This document shows positions 12,901-24,546 of a stretch of DNA of 64,000 nt, piece by piece. The DNA comes from Muscardinus avellanarius (taxonomy: Eukaryota; Chordata; Mammalia; Rodentia; Gliridae). The stretch is taken from the NCBI GenBank assembly GCA_963383645.1, contig OY726558.1, positions 183,699,634-183,763,633 of the forward strand, written 5' to 3'. Position 1 is the stretch's first letter. Every line of letters starts with the position of its first letter. A program made the translations under genes and the position numbers. The notes beneath the pieces were generated by a model. The model was not told where the DNA came from and made no database searches. It was given only the letters and a program-made list of their open reading frames with translations.

Positions 12901-14174
12901 AAATCCACCCAAAAAACTCTGGAATCTTTTCTAAAGAAAAAAAGTGTTCATATGGCTATGAAGTAGCTTTTCAGGATGGTAGAGCTATATAGTTATATTG
13001 TGAATACAGAGAAGCCATTGCACACTGGATAAAAATGAGAAGTGTATTATTTGCATACATAATTATCATACTGGCATTTTTAGTTTTAAACAATGGGTTA
13101 GAATTTGAGAATGCAGATTATTAAAAAAAATCATAACATATCATTGTCAGTATATTCCAAGGCAATGATATATCATATTCTAAAAACGTATAGAAAGCAA
13201 CGCCCATTCCTCATAGCTATTCATAGGCAGTAGAATGAAACAACAAACTATAGATTAATTGTGTTAAATTCTAAGACACTGGACTGTGCCTAGTACAAAA
13301 CATCAAAGACACATTAGTTCTTCCCCAGGACTCAGTCTGAGTTTAAAGTAGGGTGATTTGTATATGACTCTCTTTGTAGCAGTGTTGCTATTCAGATAAT
13401 GTACAGCACTGAGTCAATAGAAAATGGCAGAACCTTTTGCTTTGGGGATATGATTTCTCTTGAAAATGAATGATAAATCACAATTATATAAACTGGGAGA
13501 AGACATAACATACCTATAGGCTGCATAATAATCATCATGGCAAGAGGAACCTATTGCATTTGCAAGATTAGAGCTAATCAGTTTTGCAGGGAGTGCAATA
13601 AATCAATTTTGAAAATGTCAAGTCAAATCAGGTGTGCTAAGCTATTAACTAGTATGTGGTTTACAACAAAACCAGAAATTGAGTTATAGAATTTATTTTA
13701 GACACCTTCATTTGCAAAGCACGTAAGAAATGCTAAAGGTATGGTGCATTTGCATATCCAAGTCTTAGCACCAATAGGAAAGAACAAATTGAAACTACAG
13801 TGCAAAATAATTCTATTCCTATTTTAGGTAAAAATCAATTTACAAAATTAAAATTTAAAAGTGAATGATCATTTCTGTAAGGTATCATGTCTTAAACACA
13901 TTCTAGAAATACTAGATAAAAACAAATTAATCATGGACATATAATATACTCTGTTACAAATGGTATGACTTAGAAATAGGCATGCCCTCCTGGGCAATGG
14001 GACATTTTTTCTGTATACATAAATACAAGATGTTTATTTACTTAAAGTATAAGTTTTTTATAGCTATCTTATATGATCTACCACTGAAAGTGAAAGAATG
14101 AGTCATCAATTAAGGTTGTGGGCATTGACCAAATTCTATTACTTTCTACTTATCTTTATATACTGATATGGTAC
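12901..14174. other. Unassigned sequence, no gene seen
   Basis: About 1.3 kb without a recognised repeat, exon or RNA gene. Confidence 0.5.
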
Positions 14175-14187
14175 ATAATGTTTATTA

Positions 14188-14221
<34 letters not shown>

Positions 14222-14424
14222 TGTGGTACTGGGGGTGGAACTCAGGGGCATTCTACCTTGAAGAGACACCCAGACCTAAATTTTTTATTCTTTTATTTTG
14301 AAACAGCATCTCACTGAGTTGCAAAGGGCCTTGCTAAGGAGCTGAGGCTGTCCGCAAACTGTGATCCTCTGGCCTCACCTTCCGAATGCCGGGATTACAA
14401 GCATGTGCTACCACGCCTGGCTTG
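14175..14424 (-). mobile_element. B1-dID SINE with (TTA)n tail
   Basis: Antisense copy whose A-tail has become a (TTA)n run at about 14183-14222; then ggtactgggggtggaactca and, at the other end, gctaccacgcctggct. Confidence 0.93.
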
Positions 14425-14452
14425 GCGCATAGTATGTTATTAAAGAAAAACC

Positions 14453-14630
14453 TTTTTTGTGTGTGTGGTACTGGGGATGGTACCCAGGGGCATTCTACCT
14501 CTGAGATACATTCTCAGCCCTATTTTTTATATTGAAACAGGGTCTCACTATTTTGCTGAGGCTATTCTCGAACTGCAATCCTCCTGTCCCAAATGCTGGG
14601 ATTACAATCATGCACTACCACACCCAGCTG
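14453..14630 (-). mobile_element. B1-dID SINE
   Basis: Second antisense copy only 28 bases after the previous one: tggtactggggatggtaccc, then gaaacagggtctcactattt and ctaccacacccagct. The B1 half is shortened by an internal deletion. Confidence 0.92.
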
Positions 14631-15514
14631 TTTTCAGTTTTTGATGTCAGTTAATCCAAGCTTCTATTTTTATGTTTAAAAAGTTTAAACTTTTCAAGCT
14701 TTTTGTTTATAAAAAGATCAAATAATGACATCTAAGGAGCAAGAATATTAAGATTAGGAATGGGACAGCTTTGAATTTTATTGTTTTTTTTTCTGGAGGG
14801 AATTTATGCTTTTATTCTGTATGCACTTTTGCAGTAATTAATAATGGTTGACAAGATAACTATTGATAAAGTGATAAACTTTCTGAAAATCATTTAGCTT
14901 GCTAGCTAAGAAATAATATTTATGTGCTTATTTATATTGGTTTATTCCATACCCAGTTTATATTTAATTACATATATTGTGTATTCTTACATTTTATAAA
15001 TACTTTTAAAAATAAATCAAAGTGTTTTCTTTTTATAAACCATGACTAAAAAGGCATTTTTTTCTTTTTTTTAGTGTAATGCCATCCAAATTTGCCTAAT
15101 CCTACAAAATATGTACTATTAGAAAGTTCCATTTTTATTCCAATGAAACTACTAAGCTATTTCTCTTGAATATGTCATGTGCATCTGATCATTATTGTAA
15201 TATCCAAGCTGGTGTAAAATTTGAGAATGAATTTTATTTTGCAAAAAAAACTAAAATAAATGCTTGAATTTAGTGAAGAATATGGGTATTTAGTTCCATG
15301 TCAACCTTTGTGTTACAAGGTAGTAAGTCTCATATTCTATAATGGCTTAGGCTCTAGTTCTGAAATCGTGTTACAAGAGAAGTAAAACATTTTATTTTTT
15401 ATTTCTTAAAGCTAAAGTACAATTCACATGCAATGAAATGTACAAATGCTGAATATACAAATTGATAGGTTTAAGAAATGCTAAAATTCTGTAACACATA
15501 AAACTCTTTATTCT
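14631..15514. other. Unassigned sequence, no gene seen
   Basis: AT-rich; nothing recognised. Confidence 0.5.
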
Positions 15515-15736
15515 TTCTTTTTCTTTCTTTTACTTTCTTGAGGTCCTGGGGATGAGACCCAGGTGCAGAGTACCTCTGGGCTACACCCCCATCCTATTTT
15601 ATTTTTTATTTTGAAACAGGGTCTAAGTTGCTGAGAACCTCACTAATTAGCTGAGGCTGGCTTTGAACCTGTGTGATCCTCCTGTCTCAGCCTCCCAAGT
15701 ACTGGGATTACAAGCATGCACCACCATGCTCAGCTT
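15515..15736 (-). mobile_element. B1-dID SINE with CT-rich tail
   Basis: Antisense copy: degenerate (TTTC)n tail, cctggggatgagacccaggt, then cagcctcccaagtactggga. Similar flanks ttattctttctt and ttcattctttctt suggest the target duplication. Confidence 0.92.
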
Positions 15737-16026
15737 CATTCTTTCTTCAAACATTTATTTAGCATCTAATGTGAATCATTAGTTTCTAGGGACACAGATA
15801 ATGAGTCAGGTCAAATCACCTTAAAAATATAGGAGGAAAGAAGACAATTTCTCACCCAAGGGTAAGGGCTCCGTAATATCAATGTATATGCATAAGAAGG
15901 AGAGGTAACAAGAGTGATCAATTCTACAAAGAAAACTACTTAGAGGAAATTATATTCTTGTCCTTCCCTCCCTTACCATTCTATGAACTGGTATGAAAAG
16001 TTTGGTTCACTTAAAAAAAGATTTAT

Positions 16027-16189
16027 CAGTCCAAAAAGAATGGCATATGCCTATAATCCCAGTACTTGAAAGGCTGAAACTGGAGGATCACAGTTTTGAA
16101 GCTAGAGCACAGTAACTTAATGAGACTATGATTTATAATTAAAAATGATAGTTTTGGTAGAATGTTCTCCAGTTCAATGTCCAATTCCC

Positions 16190-16245
<56 letters not shown>

Positions 16246-16247
16246 AG
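16027..16247 (+). mobile_element. B1-dID SINE with (CA)n tail
   Basis: Old copy: atggcatatgcctataatcc, cttgaaaggctgaaactgga, then a damaged dID half (agaatgttctccagttcaat) whose tail is a CA microsatellite at about 16193-16239. Confidence 0.8.
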
Positions 16248-16804
16248 GGTACAACAAATTAGCATTGTAATTCAAGTCAGCTCAGCAACCTGGAACCAAC
16301 AGCTATTATTTCTTGAATTAAAATTTCTAGTTGAATTTATAAGATAATTTCATGAAAGGAAATCCAACAAATTAGATTGTTGTCAGATTTCTGTATTACC
16401 AAACCAATTGGCTTTACTTCATTATTAATATCCACATACTAATTTTATTTAGTCAGTATTAAGTTCAATTGTAGTGAAAATAATTTTAAATAAATATTTG
16501 ATATCACCAAACTTACTAGGTCCTATTAAAGAAAATGACAAAGTTTTTTTCTCAATTTAAAATGAAAGCTCTTGGGCCTATTTAAAATGCTATGGTAAGG
16601 TAAAAATTAGTATTAAATTTTCTGAAGCAGTCTGTGCTTATTAGTCATGAAGGAAAGATATTTTTTTTCTACCATGCTATATGCCTAAGAAAGAAATTAC
16701 TAAAAAATAAACTGAGAGTGTTCTGAAAATTATGCATTAAATTTTATAAAGATGAATGGATATATAGGTAAACAACTTGGAACTAAAATTTGTAGGTGTT
16801 TAAG
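16248..16804. other. Unassigned sequence, no gene seen
   Basis: AT-rich; nothing recognised. Confidence 0.5.
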
Positions 16805-17165
16805 ATAGCTTTCCCATCAATGTGACCAAAGTACCTGATAAGAACAATAGAGTAGGAAAGGTTTATTGGGGTTCACAGTTTCAGAGGTTTTAGTCCATAT
16901 GGTTGGCTCAAGGCAGAAATCTTTGGAGCAGTGGTGGCAATGGAAGAGGGATATGGCTTGCAGTTAATGGCAACTTTCAGCAGACAGAGAAAGAGAGGAG
17001 AATGGGGGGAAGCCCACGGACATATATAATCCTTAAGACCACACCCCCGAAGAACCACCACCCATAGCTATTGCCCCATCTCAGAAATGTGCTGCACTAG
17101 GTACTTATTTTCAGCATATAAGTTTTTAGGGGGCATTTTAATATTAAAATTATAACAACAGGTGA
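16805..17165 (-). mobile_element. Rodent MaLR-type LTR
   Basis: Antisense landmarks of the rodent MaLR (MT/ORR-like) LTRs: cccatcaatgtgaccaaagt, gtttattggggttcacagtt, tcagaggttttagtccatat, then cagacagagaaagagaggag and aagaccacacccccgaagaa. Non-coding solo LTR, no attached internal region. Subfamily not assigned. Confidence 0.75.
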
Positions 17166-17307
17166 TACCAAAATTAAACATGGGATTTTTTTCTGAACTT
17201 TAAGAGATTTTTTGTCTTGTAAGCTTAATTATATGATATGAAGGACTTTCAGGTACTATACAGTTTAGCAGTTTAATACATGAGAGTTCATCTAAGTAAG
17301 TTATTAG

Positions 17308-17476
17308 TGAAAAAAAAGATCATTTGAAGTCTAAGCTTTTTGAAGAAACCCTTTCCTATTATCTTTCCTACTCAGTATGCTCAACAGTTGAGCATTATCC
17401 ATCTATTATTTTGCCATCATTTTCACAATGCAATTGTCTTAGGGGGTCTCCCTTAAAATCACCATGATTCTCCAAT
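17308..17476 (+). repeat. Inverted repeat, left arm (169 bp)
   Basis: Reverse complement of 18584-18752, without gaps and with one mismatch (17467). Begins gtgaaaaaaaagatcatttg and ends attctccaat. It contains the odd palindrome tgctcaacagttgagca. Outside the last 15 or so bases it does not resemble any repeat family I recognise. Confidence 0.95.
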
Positions 17477-17555
17477 CATGCTTAGGAATTGCTTAGGAAT
17501 CTTGTGTTAATAAATTGCTCTAAATAAATTGTATCTACAGCTTATTTACCTAAAT
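17462..17555 (+). mobile_element. Possible hAT/MER5-like terminus
   Basis: ccatgattctccaatcatgc followed by ttaggaattgcttaggaatc resembles the start of MER5-group non-autonomous hAT elements (general form cagtggttctcaa...). Only the first ~50 bases look similar and the rest is interrupted by a SINE, so this is tentative. Confidence 0.4.
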
Positions 17556-17766
17556 TTTTTTTTAGGTACTAGGGGTGGGACCCAGGGGCATTCTAGCCCC
17601 CAAGCGACATCCCCAGCCCTATTATTTTTATTCTTTATTTTTGAAAGAGTCTCATTGAGTTGCAAAGGGCCTCACTAAATAGCTGACTCTGTCCATGAAC
17701 CATGATCCCCCTGTCTCAGCCTCCTGAATGCTGAGATTACAAGCTTCTGCCACCACGCCCAGCTGT
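17556..17766 (-). mobile_element. B1-dID SINE
   Basis: Antisense copy inside the spacer of the inverted repeat: aggtactaggggtgggaccc, aggggcattctagcccccaa, ctgtctcagcctcctgaatg, gccaccacgcccagct. Confidence 0.95.
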
Positions 17767-18111
17767 ATTTTTTTTTTTATTTAAGAATGTCACTTGTGTC
17801 CAACATCTGCTTTTTTTTTTTTAAGGTGTATATTTAGATGCCCAAATTTGACTGAAAGATGCCATTTTTAAATAGAAAAAGCATGGTTGAGCTTTTAACT
17901 AAATACAGTTATAACCAGTTGATGGTTGAAATTTCAAATTACAGGCATATAGCCACAGAGGTTTTATCAAAGTGTCCCAGCAGTACTGGAACAAAACAAA
18001 CAGCTATATTTTATAGCCATAAATTGTTCTCTGATGCTGTTTTGCCAGTTGTAATAGGTTAGTCTATTAATAGGAAAGGTATAGGATAGCCTGAGGTCAT
18101 TTCTCACTCTA
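17767..18111. other. Unassigned sequence, no gene seen
   Basis: Between a SINE and a DNA transposon; nothing recognised. Confidence 0.5.
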
Positions 18112-18196
18112 CATGGTGTTTTTCAACCATGACTGCACTTTGAAACCATCGGAGTTAAAGAAATTACTGATGTCTGGACTGCATTCCACCCCTACC

Positions 18197-18240
<44 letters not shown>

Positions 18241-18319
18241 GGGGATGGAACCCAGGGTCATTCTACCTCTGAGCTACACCCCACAACCCTACTGTTTGTT
18301 TGTTTGTTTGTTTGTTTGT

Positions 18320-18358
<39 letters not shown>

Positions 18359-18600
18359 TGTTTTGAAACAGGGTCTCCTTATTTGCAAAGGGCCTCACTA
18401 AGTAGATGAGGCTGTTGGCGAACTGAGATCCTTCTGTCCTAGCCTCCCTAATGCTGGGATTATAAGTATGCGCAACCACACCTGGCTATCCCCTACCATT
18501 TTTGATGTAATAGACCTGGAGCCCAGGCTAGACATTAGGACTCTGTAGCCAAAGGTGCAAATCCCTGCTCCAAAGCAATTGAAATTGGAGAACCATGGTG
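18112..18600 (+). mobile_element. MER5A-like hAT DNA transposon, split by a SINE
   Basis: Left part: gtgtttttcaaccatgactg, cactttgaaaccatcggagt, aaattactgatgtctggact. Right part after the SINE: tgtaatagacctggagccca and finally gaaattggagaaccatggtg. The ends are roughly inverted, as in non-autonomous hAT (Charlie-group) elements, and no transposase is present. The right terminus lies inside the right arm of the inverted repeat. Confidence 0.65.
18197..18487 (-). mobile_element. B1-dID SINE with three microsatellite expansions
   Basis: Antisense copy. The tail is (GT)n at 18199-18235; the linker between the halves has become (GTTT)n then (TTTA)n at about 18293-18360; the B1 half ends gcgcaaccacacctggct. 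Flanks cccctacctt and cccctaccat suggest the target duplication within the MER5A-like element. Confidence 0.93.
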
Positions 18601-18752
18601 ATTTTAAGGGAGACCCCCTAAGACAATTGCATTGTGAAAATGATGGCAAAATAATAGATGGATAATGCTCAACTGTTGAGCATACTGAGTAGGAAAGATA
18701 ATAGGAAAGGGTTTCTTCAAAAAGCTTAGACTTCAAATGATCTTTTTTTTCA
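18584..18752 (-). repeat. Inverted repeat, right arm (169 bp)
   Basis: Partner of 17308-17476: 168 of 169 bases pair. The inner edge (attggagaaccatgg) is the terminus of the MER5A-like element; the outer edge is ctttttttt followed by cac-type unique sequence. Confidence 0.95.
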
Positions 18753-18897
18753 GAGCATAAAAATGACTAAGTAATTTTTATGGAATCAACACTCAGCATA
18801 GTTTTCAATTAAACCAATTGTGTTAATATTTTAGTTTCTAGAATGTTGATGATGCAGGAATAGTGTTGTTAAAATAGTGTTGTTAAAAATCAAACTC

Positions 18898-19712
18898 TTT
18901 TTGTTCAATATCATTAGCAACCAGAGAGATACAAATCAAAACTACCCTGAGGTTTGACCTAAATCCAATTAGAATGGTAATCATTAAAAACACAGACAAT
19001 AACAAATGCTGGCAAAGGTGTGGAGAAGTGGGAACTCTCGTTGGTAGGATTGCAAATTATAGTGCAACCACTTTGGAATACATTATGGAGGATCCTCAGA
19101 AGAAGGTGAATGAACCTACTATATGGCTCAGCAATATCACTCCTGGGTATCTACCCAAAAGAATGGAAAACAAACTACCAGAGTAATGTATGGCTATCTG
19201 TGTTTATGGCTGTACAATCCACAATTGCCAAACTAAGAAACTAACTGAGATGTCTACCAGCAGATGAATGAATCACAAAACTATGGGATGTGTACACAGT
19301 TGAATTTTTCTCAGCCATAAAGAACAAAATTATGTAATTTACAGGGAAATGGATGGAACAGGAGAACATTATGCTAAGTGAGATTAGTCAGTAACAATGT
19401 GAAAAGTTAGATGTGCTCCCTAATAATGTAGAAGCTAGGGAGAAAACAGACAAAGGAGGTGAAACCTTGGATAAGTGAAGAAGGTTTAACTGAGGAAGAT
19501 GTGGAGGGAGAGGGAAGCACCTCAATGGACATGATGTACATACACAAACTCATCAAAGTCAATAGCTATGGTGGGCATAGGAAAGTAGGAAGGGGGGAAA
19601 TAGAGTGATAACCAGGGGAAATAGAGCTAAATGAGTGATGTGTGCATGTATGCCTCTACCACTCTCAGTTTCATCAAGATGTATAAATATAATGCACTAA
19701 TAAAAGGTTTAT
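18898..19712 (+). mobile_element. 5'-truncated L1: ORF2 end and 3' UTR
   Basis: Sense L1 ORF2 C-terminal region: atacaaatcaaaactaccct, aaatgctggcaaaggtgtgg, ctcctgggtatctacccaaa, tctcagccataaagaacaaa. The 70-codon frame at 18974-19186 is a remnant of it. The 3' UTR has the purine-rich tract (gtggagggagagggaagcac) and ends in ataatgcactaataaaag. Stop codons and frameshifts make it non-functional. Confidence 0.92.
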
Positions 19713-22460
19713 TAAATTATGATTAAATAATAAATATACACACGTTTGAGAGAAAAAATTAAAAATAATTAAAAATAATAAAATCAAACTTTGAGAGCTC
19801 AAGAAAAATCAGTTGAATTAGACCAAGTTAATACTTGTGAATCTTTCTTTGCTTTTTCTGTATTTAAAATATATTAGCCAAATAGTTATAAGTCAACCTA
19901 TCAGGCATTGAAAATATTTTACAGGTAACTCCTAAACTCCCTCCAAATAAATCAGACCACAAAAACTTTATACCAGTTTCTGTGGAGACTATAAATAATT
20001 GCTTTCAAGTGATGTTGAACTGAAATTGTTTCCTTGACTGCAGGAGTTGAGGATTGGTGAAGATTTGTCCTTTGTGAATAATGAGAAGAGTGCATTGGAT
20101 ATAAAAATAGTAAAGAAATAATTGGATTTTTAGAAAAAAAACCTAAATTTTATGTTTAGCAAAGTTAATGAGTCCCTAAATTCCTAAAGCTGAATATTAG
20201 TGTGTAATGAGAACTCCAAACCAACAGAGAATAACTTCCATATTCATGACTATTTAGCTAAAACCTATTTATTTCTTCTCATTCTATATTTCCTAATTTT
20301 AATTCAGACAGATGTTTAGATTCAATATTATATATTTAATTAATTGACCAGATCTTTTATCTGCTTTGTCTTCAGTTAAGTAGTTTGATCTGTGACATAA
20401 ATATTCAAAGACATTAAAATTATAAGTTTTATTAACTGATTTTTTAGGAGCATCATGTAGGTTAGTGCATTTTAAGTTCCTTAGCATCTTGTATATTTAA
20501 ATGATCATTATAGTGTTAATAATTTGAGAGGCCATTGCTCTATGGTTGTTTAAGATAATAGTAACTGGATATTCAGGAGTTGAAAAAGACAAGATTGTGT
20601 GAGCTAATGCATTTTTGATTGGAGTCACTTTAAGAGACAAAGTGAAAATTCTCTTTTACAAGCCAATTTTTATTTTCATTAAAGTTTTTGTAGAACAAAT
20701 AAGAATTGAAAAAAGAAGGCAGACACTTAAGGGGAAAAGCCCAGTAGTTAAGTCTGGATACTTTGAGATCCATGGTGACAGAATGCCCAGAGTCTTGGAA
20801 ATAGAAAAATTGACTGTGTGACATTGAAGGGCCAGGTCCTATAACCTGAATTGTACAAAGAAGAGATTCAATAAATATTTTTCAAATGAAAGTTGGATGG
20901 TGAGGTGTATTATGGCAGAAAAAATAGTGAAAATGGAAAAATAAAAGGATTGCTGTTCTACTCAGATTTTGGTACACTAGGTTTTGATAGAACAAACCAA
21001 GGAATAATTGAGTCATAGCAATGTCTCTCTAACCAAATAATGCCCACTCAGGACATTCAGCTGGCCTTTTGTGCCTTATACAAGTAGCTTGTTCACAAAA
21101 GAGCTAAAGGTTTAAGCCTGAGGTGTTAAATGTTTAAGTCCGTTCTCTCCATTTTCCTAATTCACCGTCTGAGGACCAGAGAAGGCTATCAGCTAATCTT
21201 CCACAAGTAGGTAGCTTAACTCTGTAAAACAGTTTTCATTTTATTTTATTTTATTTTATTTTCGCATCATCTTCCAAATGGCACATTTTCACAAATATTG
21301 GCTCTTTAATAAAGGTGGGAAAATAATATGAAAACCAGCAGACTTGGTTTGAAGGGCAGGTTATATAAGTTGTTCCCGTGAGCAAATGAATCCTAGTAGA
21401 CATGCAAGAGCTTGCTCTTAATCCAAAATAAACAAGATGTATTTCACTGGAAAATTTTAGATATATCAAAGAGTAACTTGACAGCAAATGCACAGAATAC
21501 TATCAAGATATTCCCTTCTGTTTTGCATGCATGGGTAATTCCTGCTTGAATGTAAGAGAGCTGCATGCCAGCCTCATTTAATTTATTTTGTGTCAACTTT
21601 TGTATACAGATTTTTTTCTTAGACAAGAGAGGAGAAAAGAGGAGAACATTAATTCCAGATGGCTTTAAGCAAATATTAGAAAGGTGAACATTCATAGGCT
21701 TCTAAATATCTTTTGGCTAGTTGACATTTACAAACATCGAGCTAGGTAAGCTTTTTCTGTTAGCAATATTAAGGTTCTAGGAGCAAGTAAAGGATGTGTG
21801 AAATGTAATGTGCTATTCACATATAGTGAAGTAACAGAAGACTGTAAAAACTGTTGATGAAAATCATGGAAACCAAGTATTTCTTTTCATATTAGCAGGG
21901 CAGAAAGTTGAATCATATTGCCTGATCTTTAAACTATGTGGACCTATGTGTTTCATTTCCACCATATCACTTTAAGGTCCATAACTTTTTGAGTGGGAAA
22001 TTATCTATTTAAATTGGAGAACAATGTGTTTTAAATTCCTGATAGTATCCTGTTAAAACTTAATGGGAACAGAAGGCAGTGTTAATAAGAAAAGTAGTAT
22101 TTCCAAGGTTTACTATAGGACACAAACTGGAGACTAATTATAATTCCTTGATTCTGGTATGTGAGCACCATCCCAGCTGTATGAAAACACAATGTGCACT
22201 TCCAAGCTGTGCATTTTAGGAACAGAAGAATTCCAGCATAGCAAGCAGTACATTCCCAAAAGTGTCAGTCGTCATTTTCTATCAGAGTAGCTAAAGGTAA
22301 CAAGTCTAAGTAACATGTGCCTTTTATAATCAGTGTTTATCTCTGCACTGGAAAATATCATTTCAGAAATGTTCAAGACACAAATAACTCTAGGTTTTTT
22401 TCTTCAAGATTTTTAAAGCATTTCATTTTATGTTATTTTTTATTTTTATATCATAAAACT
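19713..22460. other. Unassigned sequence, no gene seen
   Basis: About 2.7 kb without a clear repeat apart from (TTTTA)n at 21240-21262. Complementary frames overlap at 20615-20824 and neither is recognisable. The segment 20740-20880 (agtagttaag ... gactgtgtgac ... ttcaataaatatttttcaaa) is weakly MIR-like. Confidence 0.5.
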
Positions 22461-22461
22461 A

Positions 22462-23275
22462 TTTTTAAATTTTTTTATTGGTGTACTATAGTCAGACATC
22501 TTAATGGGTTACAAGATGGTAGAGGCATACATCACACTCCACTCATGTAGCCCTCCCTCAATTCCCACCCCATTCCCTTCCCCCCTCCGTCCTTCTCAAG
22601 CTTGGCTTAATGATTGACTTTGATATTTTTATGAATGTATATCATGAACATTAGGTAATTTATCTCTTCCCCTTCTCATGTTCTTCAGTTAGGTCGCCTT
22701 ATTTGTTCATCTATAGTTTCTCCCTCTTCGTTTAGAGTTTCTCCTATGACCCATTTTCTCCCTACCTTCCTCATATTAAGGAGAGCATCCAATTTCTTAC
22801 TTTTTGTAACTGACAAACTCACTTAGCATAATGTTCTCCAGTTCCATCCATTTCCCTGTAAATACCATAATTTCGTTCTTCATTATGGCTGAGTAGAATT
22901 CCATTTTGTACATATTCCATCGTTTTGTAATCCATTTATCTGTTGATGGACATCTTGGCTGTTTCCATAGTTTGGCAATTGTGAATTGTGCAGCTATGAA
23001 CAGAAATATGCATGCACTAGTTTGGTAGTTTGGTTTCCATTCTTTTGGGTAGATACCCAGAAGTGGTATTGCTGGATCATAAGGTAGGTTTGTTCCCATT
23101 CTTCTGAGGATCCTTCATACTGTTTTCCAAAGTGGTTGCATTATAATTTGCAATCCCACCAACAACGTATTAGAGTTCCCACTTCTCCACATCCTTGCCA
23201 GCATCTGTTGTTTGTGTTTTTAATCATTGTCATTGGATTTGGAGTTAGGTGAAGTCTCAGGTTATTTTCAAATAT
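22462..23275 (-). mobile_element. 5'-truncated L1: ORF2 C-terminus and 3' UTR
   Basis: Antisense L1. The 100-codon frame at 23099-22797 reads as an L1 ORF2 C-terminus, with the conserved motifs YDPAIPLLGIYPK, FIAAQFTIAKLWKQPRCPS and KWMELENIMLSEF. The 3' UTR follows to about 22462, where the complement of accaataaaaaaat marks the tail. Only the part downstream of the reverse transcriptase is present, so it is dead. It is the least damaged L1 coding remnant in the window. Confidence 0.95.
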
Positions 23276-24531
23276 TTAATTTTTGTAAAAACAGATAGCA
23301 ATAAATTTACTATCTTATTTTTAAGCATACACTCACATTGTGGTGCACTCTAGTTCCAAAATGCCTTTTCTCTTTTAAAAGTTACTGTCAACATGGTTTA
23401 CATTATGATTTGAGACTATAACAAACCAGTAAAAGCACATTACTAAAAAATTAAAAATTAAAATTAAAAGATCTACACCCACGAAATAAAATTTATGCCT
23501 ACTACACAATAACTTTTCACCCAATTTTTTCCATCCTTCTACTTCACTGTATTTTTAAATTTGATATGTTGCCTAAATTAACAAGTAAAATCAATTTTTA
23601 AAATGCATGGATACTACAATCTCTCTATTAAGTTGATCTCTGTTTATCCACATATACACATATATATGTTTTTTGTGTATTTTTCTCTCACTAGTAGGAA
23701 TAGATCCATAACCACGGGTTATATAAAATATTATATAATATAAAATATTATATTTTAATATAACCTGTGGTTATATAAAATAAAATCGATAAACAGGTAA
23801 TATAAAAGCATATATAAGGACACACATCAACTTTTTACCCACAGTAAATGTTGAGACAAGTATAATAAATTATTTCCTTTTTCTACATTTTCTATGACTC
23901 CATTGATTGTTACTTTCTAAGAAGAAAAGGAAGAGAAAAATTTGTTCATTTGAGAAATTTTTAAAGTCGCACTTAGTAAAACAGGTAGTTTTTTGGAGCC
24001 TGTAATGTATATCTAAAAATTGGTTTTATATAGTTGGATAGTACTGAAATCAGTATGAATGACCACATTTATATATCTGTTTCTATTTATGCTTTTTAAT
24101 TTTGATATCTAGAAATATTTATCATTATTTAACTGACTTAAAAATCTTCAATTTTTTCTAGAACACGTTCAACAAAGCCTTGATCCTAAAGAGTGTATCT
24201 CTAAAATTTTATTTTCTAACTAGATATGGTTAGTATAAGAAAATAAAATATATTTTATATGTTAATATTATGACCAATGATCTTCTACATGCTTTTTAGT
24301 TTTAATATTTTATCATAGATTCTCTACATATATAATGTTTAAAAATAATGATCAGGGTATTTTTTTGTGCCAGTTTTATGCACTTTTTAAAAATTGAATT
24401 GACCAATTAGAAAATTTTATTTTGTTTTTGATCTTCAAAGGAAAGTTTTTGATATTTCCTTGTTAACTATGATGTTTTCCATACAGTTTATCATTATTTT
24501 AATCAGGTTAAAGATGTCTCTTTATATTTCT
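23276..24531. other. Unassigned AT-rich sequence, no gene seen
   Basis: No exon or clear repeat; parts of 24080-24480 could be very old antisense L1. Contains a 17-bp hairpin-forming repeat at 23708-23774. Confidence 0.45.
23708..23774. repeat. Short inverted repeat (possible hairpin)
   Basis: Left arm ataaccacgggttatat (23708-23724) and right arm atataacctgtggttat (23758-23774) pair at 16 of 17 positions, and the AT-only loop between them is itself partly self-complementary. Confidence 0.85.
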
Positions 24532-24546
24532 AGTTTACATATTTTT

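Noticed and set aside
18398..18736. 112-codon antisense frame over the right arm
   Set aside because: Runs through SINE, MER5A-like element and arm without any domain; a chance frame.
20740..20880. MIR copy
   Set aside because: Only short stretches agree (gactgtgtgac, attcaataaatattt); too weak to call beside the clear MIRs at 30738 and 37205.
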